A stretch of DNA of 46,151 bases from Rhodospirillaceae bacterium (lineage in GTDB: Bacteria > Pseudomonadota > Alphaproteobacteria > Rhodospirillales > Casp-alpha2): contig JABJBP010000078.1 in the NCBI GenBank assembly GCA_018665815.1, forward strand, positions 1 through 46,151, in the 5' to 3' direction. Under the pieces are notes generated by a model that saw nothing but the letters and a program-made list of their open reading frames with translations, had not been told where the DNA came from and did not search any database. Below, in pieces: positions 9,104-18,901 of this stretch. The position numbers were made by a program, and so were the translations under genes. Numbering within the stretch: the first letter of the stretch is position 1; the number at the start of each line of letters is the position of its first letter.

Positions 9104-10282
9104 TCAATTCGCGTCATTGTCCTGGCGAAACGGCGAATGACGGGTGTTGATGGTCATCTCGTGCTCAATCCCCTGACGTTCGTCGTCCAAGAACCGGGCA
9201 ATGGCGTCGCGGAGCCCGGGGTCGGCGATCCAGTGGGCCGAATAGGTAGGGGAGGGCAGGTAGCCGCGTTGGATTTTGTGCGGGCCCTGGGCGCCGGCCT
9301 CGACCCGGCTCAAACCGTGTTCGATGGCGAAATCGATGGCTCGGTAATAACAGACCTCGAAATGTAGGAATTTGAAGTTGGCGGCGGATCCCCAATTGCG
9401 GCCGTAGAGCGTGTCGCTGCCGACTAAATTCAGCGCGCCGCAGACGGGAGTGCTCTCGGCCACGCCATAGATCAACACCACATCGTCACCGCAACGTTCA
9501 CCGATTAGCGAAAAAAACTCGCGGGTCAGATAGCTTTCGCCCCATTTGCGGTCGGTGGTGTTGCAGTAAAACCCATAGAATGCGTCCCAGTGTGCCTCGG
9601 TGATCTCGGCGCCCCTAAGCGCTTGAATATCGAGTGGCATCTCTTTGACGCGGGCGCGCTCCTTTTTGATGTTCTTGCGCTTGCGCGATGACAATTGGGT
9701 AAGGAAATCATCGAAGGTCTCATAGCCTTGGTTTTCCCAATGGAATTGTTGGCCCTGGCGCTGCAGATAACCGACGTCGCCCATTAATTTCCATTCGGCC
9801 TCATTTGGGAAATTGATATGCACGGAAGAAACCTTCATCCGCTCGGCGACCTGCACCATGGCGCTCGCCAATGTCGCCTGGAGGTGCTCGGTCTGGTCGG
9901 TGGAAGTGCCGGGTCTGACCATCAGCCGGGGGCCCTGGGCAGGTGTGAATGGAACCGCGCAAATGAGCTTCGGATAATACCGGCCACCGGCCCGTTCATA
10001 GGCCTCGGCCCAGCCCCAGTCGAACACATACTCGCCGTAGGAGTGGTTCTTCAAATACATCGGCGCGACTGCCAGATACCCACCTGCCTCATCTTCGATC
10101 ACCAAATGCTGCGCCGCCCAGCCGGTCTCGGCAGTGGCGGATCCACTGTCTTCAAGGGCGGACAGAAAGGCATGACGAACAAATGGGCTTTCGGTGCCGG
10201 CGCAGGCATCCCAACCGGCCGCATCAACCTCGGCCAAGCTTCCGGCAACTCTTACTGTGATCGCTTCGCGTCCATCGGGCAT
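9104..10282 (-). CDS. FemAB/GNAT-like protein (DUF482, PF04339 type)
   Basis: A 392-residue protein matching the GNAT/FemAB-like family often labelled 'peptidoglycan biosynthesis protein' without direct proof. Visible family stretches are SPFVRHAFL near residue 32, FDWGWAEAYERAGGRYYPKL near 90, SSRKRKNIKKER near 195 and GAQGPHKIQRGY near 335. No signal peptide or membrane segment is seen. The reaction is presumably acyl or aminoacyl transfer, but the acceptor is unknown. The start lacks a good ribosome site, and the frame stays open about 35 codons further upstream, so the N terminus is uncertain. It is divergent from the protease gene at 10416. Confidence 0.8.
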   Translation of the reverse strand: MPDGREAITVRVAGSLAEVDAAGWDACAGTESPFVRHAFLSALEDSGSATAETGWAAQHLVIEDEAGGYLAVAPMYLKNHSYGEYVFDWGWAEAYERAGGRYYPKLICAVPFTPAQGPRLMVRPGTSTDQTEHLQATLASAMVQVAERMKVSSVHINFPNEAEWKLMGDVGYLQRQGQQFHWENQGYETFDDFLTQLSSRKRKNIKKERARVKEMPLDIQALRGAEITEAHWDAFYGFYCNTTDRKWGESYLTREFFSLIGERCGDDVVLIYGVAESTPVCGALNLVGSDTLYGRNWGSAANFKFLHFEVCYYRAIDFAIEHGLSRVEAGAQGPHKIQRGYLPSPTYSAHWIADPGLRDAIARFLDDERQGIEHEMTINTRHSPFRQDNDAN

Positions 10283-10415
10283 GGAATAGATGTGGGAGAT
10301 TTCGGCCTTTGAGGCAAGGTATTCGTCAGCTAGCCGCGTTTTAATGGCAATGTTAGCGCTTAGGGCGCATTGGCGTTAAACTTGGTCAAATATTATCGGC
10401 GGCGAGGGGGCCCCT

Positions 10416-11677
10416 ATGGTGCGGATATCCAAAGTATTTACTGTTGGCGCTGTGATTGCTGCGCTCGGCCCTGCTATCGGTCTTGTGCTCGGTCCCGGCG
10501 ACGCGACGGCGGTCTAGAATATGACAAGTCCGGTAAGCAGGTCATCAAGAAGGGCAGCGCGAAAAAGAAATCGTCTGCGAAGCGGGGGGCTCGGCGGACG
10601 TTCTCAAATGATCCCACGGATCCGGTTAACAAGTTCGAGCCTGGTGAATTGGTGGTCTCCAATGCGCCCAGGGATTTTGCCACCATCGCCGCCGGGATGG
10701 GCTACCGCGTGGTTGAGACGGTGGGCCTTGAAAGCCTGGGCATGACGGTGTTGCGGGTCCGGATTCCGAGGGGGCAGACGGTGCCCGGCGCGCGACGCGA
10801 GCTCGCCGCGCGGTTCCCCGGTGCCAGCATTGACGCTAACCATCAGTTCGAGTCGCAAGCGCGCAAGGTCATGCATGCGCGCAATGCCATGGGATGGGCG
10901 AAAGCGTCTGCCAGTTGCGGGCAGGGCGTTATCTTGGGCCAAATCGATTCCGGGGTGGACGTTACGCACGCGGCGTTACGTGGCCAGCAGGTTGAGTTTC
11001 GGTCCTTTCACCGCAAAGGGCGCCGTCCGGGGCCGAAGGTCCATGGCACCGCCATCGCGGCGATGCTTGTGGGTAAGCCGAAATGGGGCGGCTTGCTGCC
11101 CGGCGCGTCGCTGAAGGCGGCAAGCATGTTCGAGACCAAGAAGAGCGGCGGCAAGGTCGGCTCTGCCATGGGGTTGCTGAAATCGTTGAACTGGCTGGCC
11201 AAGAGCCGCGTTCATGCCATCAATCTGAGCATCGCCGGGACTGACAACAAAACTATCCGCCTCGCATTCACCAAGGCGAAAAAAATCGGCCTGGTGCTGA
11301 TTGGCGCGGCCGGCAATTGGGGCCGAGCGGACAGGCCGGCTTTTCCCGCGGCCTATAAAAACGTCGTTGCGGTCACCGCGGTGAACGCTAGGAAACTCAT
11401 TTACGGCCACGCCAACCAGGGCAAGTATATCGACTTCGCGGCACCAGGCGTGAAGATTTACGCGGCCGTCCCGGGTGGCGCGAAAAAGATGAGCGGCACA
11501 TCCTTTGCGACGCCTTACATCACGGCGCTGATCGGACCCGAGGTCGCACACAGCGGCACACGCAAGGCATCGTTGCTGAGGAAAAAGCTGAAACGCCACG
11601 TCGAAGACTTGGGCCGGCCCGGCAAGGACAGCGTCTTTGGATATGGCCTCATAAAATTAAAGCCGCGGTGTAAGTAG
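10416..11677 (+). CDS. Secreted subtilisin-like (S8) serine protease, with apparent frameshift
   Basis: The catalytic domain is intact. Asp lies in GQIDSGVD (codon 10946), His in VHGTAIA (codon 11042), the oxyanion Asn in GAAGNWG and Ser in MSGTSFATP (codon 11501). This frame runs open from about 10370 but begins with an implausible Arg/Cys-rich stretch. A good start, ATG 10416 after GAGGGG at 10404-10409, lies in another frame. It encodes a textbook signal peptide (MVRISKVF then a hydrophobic core, ending PGDATAV) and hits TAG at 10515. A one-base loss between about 10490 and 10514 would join the two. It could be a real frameshift mutation or a sequencing error. I annotate the joined gene. 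Confidence 0.75.
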
Positions 11678-11696
11678 TCTTCGGAAAAATAAGTCT

Positions 11697-12167
11697 TCAG
11701 GCGATCTCGAAGATGCCGTCCACTTCGGTGGCAACGCCCAATGGCAAGGACGGCGCGCTGACGGCGAACCGGGCGTGCTGGCCGGCGGGTTCACCGAAAA
11801 CTTCCACCATCAGGTCTGACGCACCGTTGATTACCTTCGGTTGATCGGTGAATTCAGGCGGTGAATTAACGAAACCGCCCAACTTGATGACCTGCTTTAC
11901 CCGGTCAAGGTCTCCACCGGCGGCGGCCTGCAATTGGGCGATGAGATTCAGGCCACAAACGCGCGCCGCCTGATAGCCCTCGTCAACGCTGAAATCTGAT
12001 CCGACGCGGCCGATATACTTTAATTCGCCGTTCCACATGGTGATCTGGCCGGAAATGAAAACAAGATTTCCTGAGATCGTATAAGGCACATAGTTGGCTG
12101 CCGGCGCCGAGGCGGCGGGCAGTTCGATGCCAAGTTTGGCTAAGCGTGCGTCCACTGTTCCAGCCAT
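11697..12167 (-). CDS. RidA/YjgF-family protein
   Basis: A 156-residue member of the RidA (YjgF/YER057c/UK114) family, whose best-known members hydrolyse reactive enamine/imine intermediates. The length and layout (VPYTISGNLVFISGQ, then GYQAARVCGLNLIAQL, then LGGFVNSPPEF) match the longer, LPS-efflux-type subgroup, which is not always catalytically proven. The start follows AAAGGAAT. It lies downstream of the REC-MBL gene on the same strand but behind a terminator, so it is probably a separate unit. It converges on the protease gene with a gap of only 19 bases. Confidence 0.9.
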   Translation of the reverse strand: MAGTVDARLAKLGIELPAASAPAANYVPYTISGNLVFISGQITMWNGELKYIGRVGSDFSVDEGYQAARVCGLNLIAQLQAAAGGDLDRVKQVIKLGGFVNSPPEFTDQPKVINGASDLMVEVFGEPAGQHARFAVSAPSLPLGVATEVDGIFEIA

Positions 12168-12197
12168 GGGGTCATTCCTTTATTTCGCGTGTTTATG

Positions 12198-12235
12198 AAA
12201 AAAATAGCCGCCGCGCCATCGCGCATTGGGGCTAT
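12198..12235 (-). terminator. Rho-independent terminator after the REC-MBL gene
   Basis: On the minus strand an ATAGCC/GGCTAT stem, extended by GC-rich pairing inside, runs straight into a T7 run (12204 down to 12198). It sits 6 bases past the stop of the REC-MBL gene, separating it from ridA. Confidence 0.75.
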
Positions 12236-12240
12236 GTGTA

Positions 12241-13476
12241 TCAAACTTTAAAGCGGTCGCCCTCGCGCGGAGACAAAACCTCAACCGGCGAATTTTTCTT
12301 GGAAAGATACTCTTTTGCCAAGTCGAATTTGTTATCAATATCCGCATCATCCTGGTCAGGGTCGTGATGGAACAAATACAAGGTTTTTACATTCGCTGCA
12401 TGAGCCAGATCAGCCACCTTACCGACACATGAATGCCCCCAACCCACTTTGGTGGCGTACTCTTCGTCCGTGTAGGTGGTGTCGGTGATCAGGCAATCAG
12501 CGTCGGCGCAGAATTCCGCGAGTTTGCGCTCATAGTGCGGGGAATAAAACTCGCTGGTCTCCATGAACATTTCATTGTCGGTGATGTAGCAAATAGATCG
12601 GCCATTGTAGTTGATCCGATAACCCAAGCATTTGCCCGGGTGACTGAGCAACTTGGTTTCGATACCGATGCCGTCGATTTCGATGCTCTCTTCTTCCAGG
12701 TCCCTGAAATAAACCCGGGCCGCAAACTCGCTGAGCGTGATCGGAAAATACACGCCGTCCATCTGCGCCGAGATCAACTCGCGCATGGTGTTGTCACCTT
12801 GATTGGCGCCCGGCAATTCAAATTCGTTACCTTGCACGTAAAGCGGGGCGAAAAAGGGAATGGCGTTGATGTGGTCCCAATGGGGATGGGAAATAAAAAT
12901 CCGGGCACGAATACGCGTGCGCTTTTGAGCCATCAGCGAATCGCCGAGGTTCTTGATGCCGCTGCCGCCATCGAAAATGAAGAACTGCTCGCGCGGAAAT
13001 TCAAGCGTTACACACGATGTATTCCCGCCGTACTTCAGTGTATTTTCCCCGCTGGCGGGCAAAGTTCCACGGACCCCCCAAAACGTCATATCGATGTGAT
13101 CATCCAATATCCGATTGACCCTGTCGGAGAAAGTTTCCGTGTTCAGCGGCTTGCGTATATAGCCATCGGCGCCAAACTCGAAGGCGCGTTTTTGGTCAAA
13201 TTCATAAGCCTTGGCGGACACCATGATAAACCGGGTGCCGTCCAGATCAGCGGTTTCGCGAACGCGTTTGCAGAGATTGAGGCCATCGACCTCGGGCATC
13301 ATCAAATCACAAATATTGCAGTCCGGCCGTGCTTCCATAATTTTGTCGAATGCTGACGCCGCGTCGGTCGTGGACTCGACCTGATGTCCGGATTCCGCCA
13401 GCAACGTGGTCATGACTTTGACCGACAGACTGTCGTCGTCGACGAGGAAAATTTTAGATTTTGTTTTCTCGCCCAT
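12241..13476 (-). CDS. Response regulator receiver fused to metallo-beta-lactamase-fold hydrolase
   Basis: A 411-residue two-domain protein. Residues 5-125 are a CheY-like receiver with the acidic pocket D13-D15, phosphoacceptor D57 in CDLMMPEVDG, S87 and K109 in IRKPL. Residues about 128-411 are a metallo-beta-lactamase domain of the WGVRGT...YGGNTSC type, with the metal motif HPHWDH at 197-202, a later DTTYTD, GHSCVG and FHHDPDQDD near the C terminus. The obvious reading is a hydrolase switched by phosphorylation of D57. The substrate is unknown; relatives include phosphodiesterases of cyclic nucleotides and phosphonate metabolism. The start has a strong GGGGAGGAAT site. No histidine kinase lies nearby. 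Confidence 0.88.
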   Translation of the reverse strand: MGEKTKSKIFLVDDDSLSVKVMTTLLAESGHQVESTTDAASAFDKIMEARPDCNICDLMMPEVDGLNLCKRVRETADLDGTRFIMVSAKAYEFDQKRAFEFGADGYIRKPLNTETFSDRVNRILDDHIDMTFWGVRGTLPASGENTLKYGGNTSCVTLEFPREQFFIFDGGSGIKNLGDSLMAQKRTRIRARIFISHPHWDHINAIPFFAPLYVQGNEFELPGANQGDNTMRELISAQMDGVYFPITLSEFAARVYFRDLEEESIEIDGIGIETKLLSHPGKCLGYRINYNGRSICYITDNEMFMETSEFYSPHYERKLAEFCADADCLITDTTYTDEEYATKVGWGHSCVGKVADLAHAANVKTLYLFHHDPDQDDADIDNKFDLAKEYLSKKNSPVEVLSPREGDRFKV

Positions 13477-13664
13477 TATTCCTCCCCGGTCTCACTGACG
13501 TGCGACAATACTGCTTCTTTCCTGTCAATGGTACTTAACAGGGGTTTCCCCACTTTCACAGACATTGGACATGGCGCGGATGCCATTGAATGACAATACA
13601 ATACGGCGCCATTGACGGTAAGAGCCCTGGTTCCGATTTGGGCGCAGAATAGTGAGATTCAGGC

Positions 13665-13708
13665 AAAAAAATGGGGCGATGCCAGGGAGTGTCCCTGACA
13701 TACGCCCC
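13665..13708 (-). terminator. Rho-independent terminator after nrdJ
   Basis: On the minus strand GGGGCG, an interrupted ATG/CAT segment and CAGGGA pair around a CAC loop with TCCCTG and CGCCCC, followed by ATTTTTTT. The stem is long and GC-rich and lies 35 bases past the nrdJ stop. Confidence 0.9.
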
Positions 13709-13742
13709 GAGTTTCCCAGGGAGGATTCCTAAATTTCAATCA

Positions 13743-16700
13743 TCATGAACATCCGTTTGTTGATCCACACGTGTTGCATTTCATGCATGTACCGTTCCGG
13801 ACCAAGGTGAAATTGCCGCATTCACCACACGGATCACCTTCGTAACCCTTCATGCGGGCGACCCGCGCTTGATCCATATGAGCGTCCGCTTTGGCCATCA
13901 CTTCCGAGGAAATATCGGCAATGGCTTGGGCAATCTCTTCTCTTGGCGTGCTCTGTGCGCCGACAGCTTGCGGGATTGGATCATCCATACTCGTTGCGTG
14001 TTCGGCGACCGGCGGGGCCGGTGGTGGGCCGCTCTTGGCACCATCGATAACCAAAAGTTTTCTCATGTAGCCACGGCTCGCAACTTTTTGTACTGCTGCT
14101 TCCGCCGCCGCCGGCAAGTTACCTTCGTGTTCACCTTCACCCAAAGCATCGGGCAAAAGATCTTTCGGCTCGACGTGGGCAAGGTCGTTGCGGCCCAAGT
14201 ACGACACCGCAAGTTCACGGAAGATGTAATCGAGGATCGACGTTGCCATCTTGATGGTGTCATTGCCGGTCACCGTGCCCGATGGATCGAAGCGGGTGAA
14301 GGTGAAGGCTTCGACGTATTCCTCAAGCGGCACGCCATACTGCAGACCGATGGAAATCGCGATGGCGAAGTTGTTCATCAGCGAGCGGAAAGCGGCACCT
14401 TCCTTGTGCATGTCGATGAAGATTTCCGACAGGCGACCATCTTCGTATTCGCCTGTCCTCAGATACACCTTATGTCCACCAACAGTGGCTTTCTGGGTGT
14501 AGCCTTTGCGCCGATGTGGTGGGCGGATGCGTTGCGCGATGTAACGCTCAACAATCCGTTCGGCGACGATTTCCGGCCGCGCGGCAATCGCCGCATCGAC
14601 AAGTTCGTCATCGTCTTCAAGATCGTCCTCGTCGACCAATGCCGCCGACAGGGGCTGTGATAGTTTCGAGCCGTCGCGATAAAGCGCATTGGCTTTGATG
14701 CCAAGCCGCCATGACAGCATGTAAGCATCCATGCAGTCTTCGACACTCGCCGAACTCGGCATATTGATGGTCTTCGAGATCGCGCCGGTGATAAACGGCT
14801 GGCTGGATGCCATCATCCGAATATGACTTTCTACCGACAAGAAACGTTTGCCGATCCGGCCGCACGGGTTCGCGCAATCAAAGATCGCGATGTGCTCGTC
14901 TTTGAGATGCGGCGCGCCTTCCAAAGTCATGGCGCCGCAAATGTGTGTGTTAGCAGCGTCAATTTCAGATTTCGAGAAGCCTAAGGCGGACAACATATCA
15001 AAGCTGACATCATCAAGATCGGCCACAGGAATGCCAAGTTTTCCGGTGCAGAAGTCTTCGCCCAAGGTCCATTTATTGAAGGCGAATTTGATATCAAAGG
15101 CTTCACCAAGCGCATCTTCCAGAGCGTTAAGCTCGGTGTCGCCAAAACCTTTGGCGGCGAGGGTTTCGGGATTGATGCCCGGCGCATTTTTAATCGATCC
15201 ATGTCCGACGGCGTAGTCGACCATTTCTTTGATTTGGCTTTCTTCATATCCAAGATTGGCCAGGGCCACCGGCGCCATGCGGTTGATGATCTTGAAGTAT
15301 CCACCGCCGGCGAGTTTTTTGAACTTCACCAGGGCGAAGTCAGGCTCGATGCCCGTGGTGTCGCAATCCATGACCAGACCGATTGTGCCGGTCGGTGCGA
15401 TGACGGAAACCTGCGCATTGCGATAACCGTGAGCCTCGCCCATTTCCAAGGCCCGGTCCCAAGCCCGCATGGCGGCTGTCGCCAAGCCGGCGTCGGGGTT
15501 CTCATTGGCCTGAAGCGGCACCGGCAACGTCGCCAGTCCCTCGTAGCCACAATCGGCGGCATGCGCCGCACGGCGGTGGTTGCGGATCACGCGTAACATG
15601 GGGTCGCGGTTTTCATCGAACCGTGGAAACGTACCCAACTCTTCGGCCATTTCCGCCGACGTCGCATATGACGTGCCGGTCATCAGCGCTGAGATGGCGC
15701 CGCAGATGGCGCGGCCTTCGACCGTGTCATAGCCAAAGCCCGATGCCATCAGATAGCCACCGATATTGGCAAAGCCGAGACCAAGCGTTCTGAATTCGTA
15801 GGACAACTCGGCAATTCGCGGGGCCGGGAACTGGGCCATGAGGACCGAGATTTCCAAGGTCAATGTCCACAGTCGGACAGCGTATTCGAAGCCTTCGACA
15901 TTGAACGTGTTGTCGTCTTGGCGGAACTGGAACAGGTTCAGCGACGCCAAATTGCACGCGGTGTCGTCGAGGAACATATACTCTGAACACGGGTTCGATG
16001 CATTGATGCGGCCACTGTTCGAGCACGTATGCCAATCATTAATGGTCGTGTCGTATTGCAATCCGGGGTCGGCGCACGCCCAAGCCGAATAGCCGATATC
16101 TTGCCATAAATCCTTGGCCCTGACGGTCTTTGCGATCTTGCCGTCCTTGCGTTGGATCAAGTTCCATTCGCCATCATCCATGACTTTCGACAGGAATTCG
16201 TCGGTGATTCTAACTGAGTTATTGGAATTCTGGCCGGAAACGGTCAGATAGGCGTCAGAGTCCCAATCCGTATCAAAGGTCGGGAAATCGATATCTGTGA
16301 ACCCTTGGCGAGCGAATTCAATGACGCGCAGAATATAGTTTTCCGGTATCATCGATTTGCGCGCCGCGATCACGGCCTTTTTCAACGCCTTATTTTTGCG
16401 CGGCTCATAGCGGTCTTCGTCGGCGGCATCGGCGTCGGCACACGCTTCCATCACCAAGTTTAAATGCTTCGCCGTGATTCGTGAGCCGGCGACCAGGGAT
16501 GCGACTTTTTGCTCTTCAAGAACCTTCCAGTTGATGAATGCGTCGATATCCGGATGGTCGATGTCGACGACGACCATCTTGGCCGCACGGCGCGTCGTGC
16601 CGCCCGACTTGATCGCGCCCGCTGCACGGTCACCGATTTTGAGGAAGCTCATCAGCCCAGATGACTTGCCGCCACCTGACAAGGGCTCGCCGTCACCGCG

Positions 16701-17414
16701 GATTTGCGAAAAGTTGGAGCCGGTGCCTGAGCCGTATTTGAACAGCCGCGCTTCGCGGGTCCACAGATCCATAATGCCGCCTTCATTGACCAGATCGTCG
16801 GAGACACTTTGGATAAAGCAGGCATGAGGCTGGGGATGCTCGTAGGAAGATTTGGCCCGAACCAGGTCGCCAGACTCGAAATCTACGTAGTGGTGACCTT
16901 GGGCCGGCCCATCAATGCCGTAGGCCCAGTGCAGTCCTGTATTGAACCATTGCGGTGAATTAGGCGCCGCGAACTGCGCGCACAACATGTAGCGCATTTC
17001 GTCGAAGTAGACGCGGGCGTCGGCCTGGGCGTCAAAATAACCACCTTTCCAGCCCCAATAGGTCCAGGTGCCGGCCAACCGGTCAAAAACTTGCTTGGCG
17101 CTGGTCTCGCCGATGTAGCGGTCATCTTCGGGAAGTTCGCTCAGGGCGTCTTCGTCGGGAACGCTGCGCCAAAGCCATGACGGGATGGAATTCTCTTCAA
17201 CTTTTTTCAGGCGCGCCGGGACACCGGCCTTGCGAAAATATTTTTGCGCCAGCACGTCACAGGCAACCTGTGACCACGCTGTTGGGACTTCCATGTCTTT
17301 TAAACTGAATACGACCGAGCCGTCCGGATTCCGGATTTCACTGGCCGTCTTCCGGAATTCAAATGATTCGTAGCTTGATTTGTCTTTTTTGGTGAAAAAC
17401 CGCGTAATCCGCAT
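13743..17414 (-). CDS. nrdJ: Adenosylcobalamin-dependent (class II) ribonucleotide reductase NrdJ
   Basis: Reduces ribonucleotides to deoxyribonucleotides using adenosylcobalamin, without an oxygen-dependent partner subunit. The 1223-residue length is that of the long alphaproteobacterial NrdJ. Landmarks are [11 protein letters not shown] near 230, [11 protein letters not shown] near 270, [20 protein letters not shown] near 455, the substrate-loop PTGTIG near 640 and a C-terminal tail with CGECG and CMKCNTCG. The tail probably binds zinc or re-reduces the active site. A region of about 110 residues near 1000 with acidic runs is a probable linker. The start is ATG at 17414. Probable NrdR boxes lie upstream. 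It is a single-gene unit ending at a strong terminator. Confidence 0.97.
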   Translation of the reverse strand: MRITRFFTKKDKSSYESFEFRKTASEIRNPDGSVVFSLKDMEVPTAWSQVACDVLAQKYFRKAGVPARLKKVEENSIPSWLWRSVPDEDALSELPEDDRYIGETSAKQVFDRLAGTWTYWGWKGGYFDAQADARVYFDEMRYMLCAQFAAPNSPQWFNTGLHWAYGIDGPAQGHHYVDFESGDLVRAKSSYEHPQPHACFIQSVSDDLVNEGGIMDLWTREARLFKYGSGTGSNFSQIRGDGEPLSGGGKSSGLMSFLKIGDRAAGAIKSGGTTRRAAKMVVVDIDHPDIDAFINWKVLEEQKVASLVAGSRITAKHLNLVMEACADADAADEDRYEPRKNKALKKAVIAARKSMIPENYILRVIEFARQGFTDIDFPTFDTDWDSDAYLTVSGQNSNNSVRITDEFLSKVMDDGEWNLIQRKDGKIAKTVRAKDLWQDIGYSAWACADPGLQYDTTINDWHTCSNSGRINASNPCSEYMFLDDTACNLASLNLFQFRQDDNTFNVEGFEYAVRLWTLTLEISVLMAQFPAPRIAELSYEFRTLGLGFANIGGYLMASGFGYDTVEGRAICGAISALMTGTSYATSAEMAEELGTFPRFDENRDPMLRVIRNHRRAAHAADCGYEGLATLPVPLQANENPDAGLATAAMRAWDRALEMGEAHGYRNAQVSVIAPTGTIGLVMDCDTTGIEPDFALVKFKKLAGGGYFKIINRMAPVALANLGYEESQIKEMVDYAVGHGSIKNAPGINPETLAAKGFGDTELNALEDALGEAFDIKFAFNKWTLGEDFCTGKLGIPVADLDDVSFDMLSALGFSKSEIDAANTHICGAMTLEGAPHLKDEHIAIFDCANPCGRIGKRFLSVESHIRMMASSQPFITGAISKTINMPSSASVEDCMDAYMLSWRLGIKANALYRDGSKLSQPLSAALVDEDDLEDDDELVDAAIAARPEIVAERIVERYIAQRIRPPHRRKGYTQKATVGGHKVYLRTGEYEDGRLSEIFIDMHKEGAAFRSLMNNFAIAISIGLQYGVPLEEYVEAFTFTRFDPSGTVTGNDTIKMATSILDYIFRELAVSYLGRNDLAHVEPKDLLPDALGEGEHEGNLPAAAEAAVQKVASRGYMRKLLVIDGAKSGPPPAPPVAEHATSMDDPIPQAVGAQSTPREEIAQAIADISSEVMAKADAHMDQARVARMKGYEGDPCGECGNFTLVRNGTCMKCNTCGSTNGCS

Positions 17415-17791
17415 TATGCCCCCACGTAAGGTCTCGGGTTGTTGACTCGTTTAGGACCCTTAAATTCCGGTGCCCCGTTTGCGACCCTGTAAATGAGACT
17501 TCCCATTTTCACGATTCCAGCTTTGTGACCTACCAGATATCGTGTGTGCCCAAGTGCAACGGCTGCGAAATGTAGCTGATCCTCGTTCCGCCCGCAATAG
17601 GAAAATCCCACATGTTGGGGCTCATGTTTCCAAATAATACTTTATTTTGTGTGAATGAAAGGAATTTGTGCACCGGCAGCGAATCGCCGGATTCCTGCCA
17701 TCGAATCGTAGCCTATTGAATTTGATAGGGAGCTCGGAGCAGCATAAATTTTTACGCGCCATTTTTAGCACTGTCGCCGCCCATGGCCCTT
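17415..17791 (-). other. Long nrdJ leader region with an uncertain 65-codon frame
   Basis: Between the NrdR-box pair and nrdJ lie about 375 bases. A 65-codon minus-strand frame (17611 to 17414) ends in TAATG overlapping the nrdJ start, but its product has no recognisable features and one NrdR-like box falls inside it. I do not call it a gene. A small CCGGC/GCCGG hairpin lies near 17673-17690. I see no cobalamin riboswitch pattern. Confidence 0.45.
17530..17545 (-). promoter_or_regulatory. Possible third NrdR-like box
   Basis: The 16-mer CTACCAGATATCGTGT keeps the ATATCGTGT half of the NrdR pattern and closely resembles the second box of the pair at 17814. It is about 115 bases upstream of nrdJ. 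The left half is poor, so this is weak on its own. Confidence 0.35.
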
Positions 17792-17829
17792 ACACAATAT
17801 CTTGTGTCTCCCTGCACCAGATATTGTGT
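17792..17829. promoter_or_regulatory. Pair of NrdR-like boxes upstream of nrdJ
   Basis: Box one, ACACAATATCTTGTGT (17792-17807), is a near-perfect palindrome matching the known NrdR consensus (ACACtATATaTTGTGT type). Box two, GCACCAGATATTGTGT (17814-17829), keeps the right half and most of the left. Their starts are 22 bases apart, two helical turns, so two NrdR units could bind the same face. NrdR represses ribonucleotide reductase genes when dATP is high. The pair is about 380 bases from nrdJ and about 140 from the divergent NDUFA12 gene, so which promoter it controls is not settled; nrdJ is the expected target. Confidence 0.6.
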
Positions 17830-17966
17830 ATCCCTAATTCTCGGCATCACCAAATGCGCGGTTCGATTTTCCAATAACGCGCCACCGATCGGACTGGACG
17901 GCGGATAGTGGGAATGCCATAGTCGCAGCGCTGGCAACGATAGAGACGAAACGAGGATGTCCGGCG

Positions 17967-18323
17967 ATGAAAATCGGCACGCTTATCCATACCTGGATCA
18001 ACGGTGAACTGACCGGAACCGATGAGTTCGGCAACCGTTACTATCGGGGAAAAAAGAAAAATCAATGGGGCCGCGAGCAGCGCTGGTGCCTGTTCAAGGG
18101 CGGCGACGAGGCGTCAAAAGTGCCCCCCGAGTGGCACGCTTGGCTCCACCACACCGTTGACCAGCCGTTGACGCACTTGTCCACGGAAATGAAACCTTGG
18201 CAGCAAGAGCATCAACCCAATATGACTGGCACAGCTGGCGCTTACCGGCCGGCGGGGCATGCTTACCAGGGCGGTGAGCGCGCCCGAGCTACCGGTGATT
18301 ACGAGGCCTGGACGCCGGAATGA
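17967..18323 (+). CDS. Complex I accessory subunit, NDUFA12 family
   Basis: A 118-residue member of the NDUFA12 (B17.2) family, an accessory subunit of NADH:ubiquinone oxidoreductase found in mitochondria and alphaproteobacteria. Visible family features are the early GxDEFGNRYY segment (residues 18-26), RWCLFKGG near 40 and the PPEWHAWLHH core near 55, followed by a Pro/Gly-rich tail ending YEAWTPE. It is encoded apart from the nuo operon, as is usual in this group, ahead of the mlaD-type genes. GAGGA lies upstream of the ATG. Divergent from nrdJ. Confidence 0.93.
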   Translation: MKIGTLIHTWINGELTGTDEFGNRYYRGKKKNQWGREQRWCLFKGGDEASKVPPEWHAWLHHTVDQPLTHLSTEMKPWQQEHQPNMTGTAGAYRPAGHAYQGGERARATGDYEAWTPE

Positions 18324-18390
18324 CGGCCATCATCGGGTACGAACCTGAGAATCAACTGTCTGGCCGAGCCCGCTGGGCTCACGCCACATT

Positions 18391-18882
18391 ATGAGTAGGG
18401 AAATCCGTGAAATTGTGATCGGCGCGGTCACCATATCGGCCTTGCTGCTGATTTTGGTATTTATGAACGCGCGTCATGACCTCAGCGGCCCGGCGACCGG
18501 CAATGCCTTGAGCTTGGTTGGAAAGTTCAACAAGGTGGATGGCTTGGTTGAAGGCAGCGAAGTCCGTTTGGGCGGAATTAAAATCGGCCAGGTATCGGAT
18601 ATGGCGCTGGATAGCGCATACCGGGCGGTTGTTACGTTCAATGTCGATACCGTGGTCGGTCTGCCGCTGGATACGTCGGCGGCCATTCATACCGACGGGC
18701 TGTTCGGATCAAAATTCGTCGTGTTGGAGCCCGGCGCCGAGGAAGCCGTGTTGAAATCCGGTGATGAAATTACCCTGACCCAGGATGCGGTTGTCGTCAG
18801 TGATCTGCTAGAACTGATCATTTCCGAGGGCAAAGTTGCCCAGGCGAAAGCAAAATCCGGGGCAAAGTCCAAGTCGGAATGA
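18391..18882 (+). CDS. mlaD: MlaD-family protein (first of two)
   Basis: A 163-residue protein with an N-terminal transmembrane anchor (about residues 8-26) and an MCE/MlaD domain (about 38-115). The domain's signature VEGSEVRLGGIKIGQV is followed by SKFVVLEPG. MlaD forms the inner-membrane hexamer that carries phospholipids between the membranes with the MlaFE transporter; mlaE and mlaF are not in this window. The C terminus is a short Lys/Ala-rich tail. It is followed 20 bases later by a second MlaD-type gene, whose product differs considerably, so the two may form mixed rings or serve different transporters. Confidence 0.88.
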   Translation: MSREIREIVIGAVTISALLLILVFMNARHDLSGPATGNALSLVGKFNKVDGLVEGSEVRLGGIKIGQVSDMALDSAYRAVVTFNVDTVVGLPLDTSAAIHTDGLFGSKFVVLEPGAEEAVLKSGDEITLTQDAVVVSDLLELIISEGKVAQAKAKSGAKSKSE

Positions 18883-18901
18883 ACGCGAAGGAGTAACGTC
18901 C

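Noticed and set aside
10480-10520. Programmed -1 ribosomal frameshift in the S8 protease gene
   Set aside because: The shift direction would fit, but there is no X-XXY-YYZ slippery heptamer and no obvious stimulatory structure. A one-base deletion or error is simpler.
12433-13356. A 307-codon rightward frame opposite the REC-MBL gene
   Set aside because: It is the antisense of a gene with complete receiver and metal motifs, and its product has no recognisable domains.
13869-14660. A 263-codon rightward frame opposite nrdJ
   Set aside because: Antisense shadow; nrdJ is complete on the other strand.
17414-17611. A 65-codon leader gene overlapping the nrdJ start as TAATG
   Set aside because: No protein features, no ribosome site, and it contains an NrdR-like box. 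The overlap may be chance.
17415-17966. Cobalamin riboswitch for nrdJ
   Set aside because: No B12-box-like conserved core seen on either strand; such switches usually control the B12-independent enzymes.
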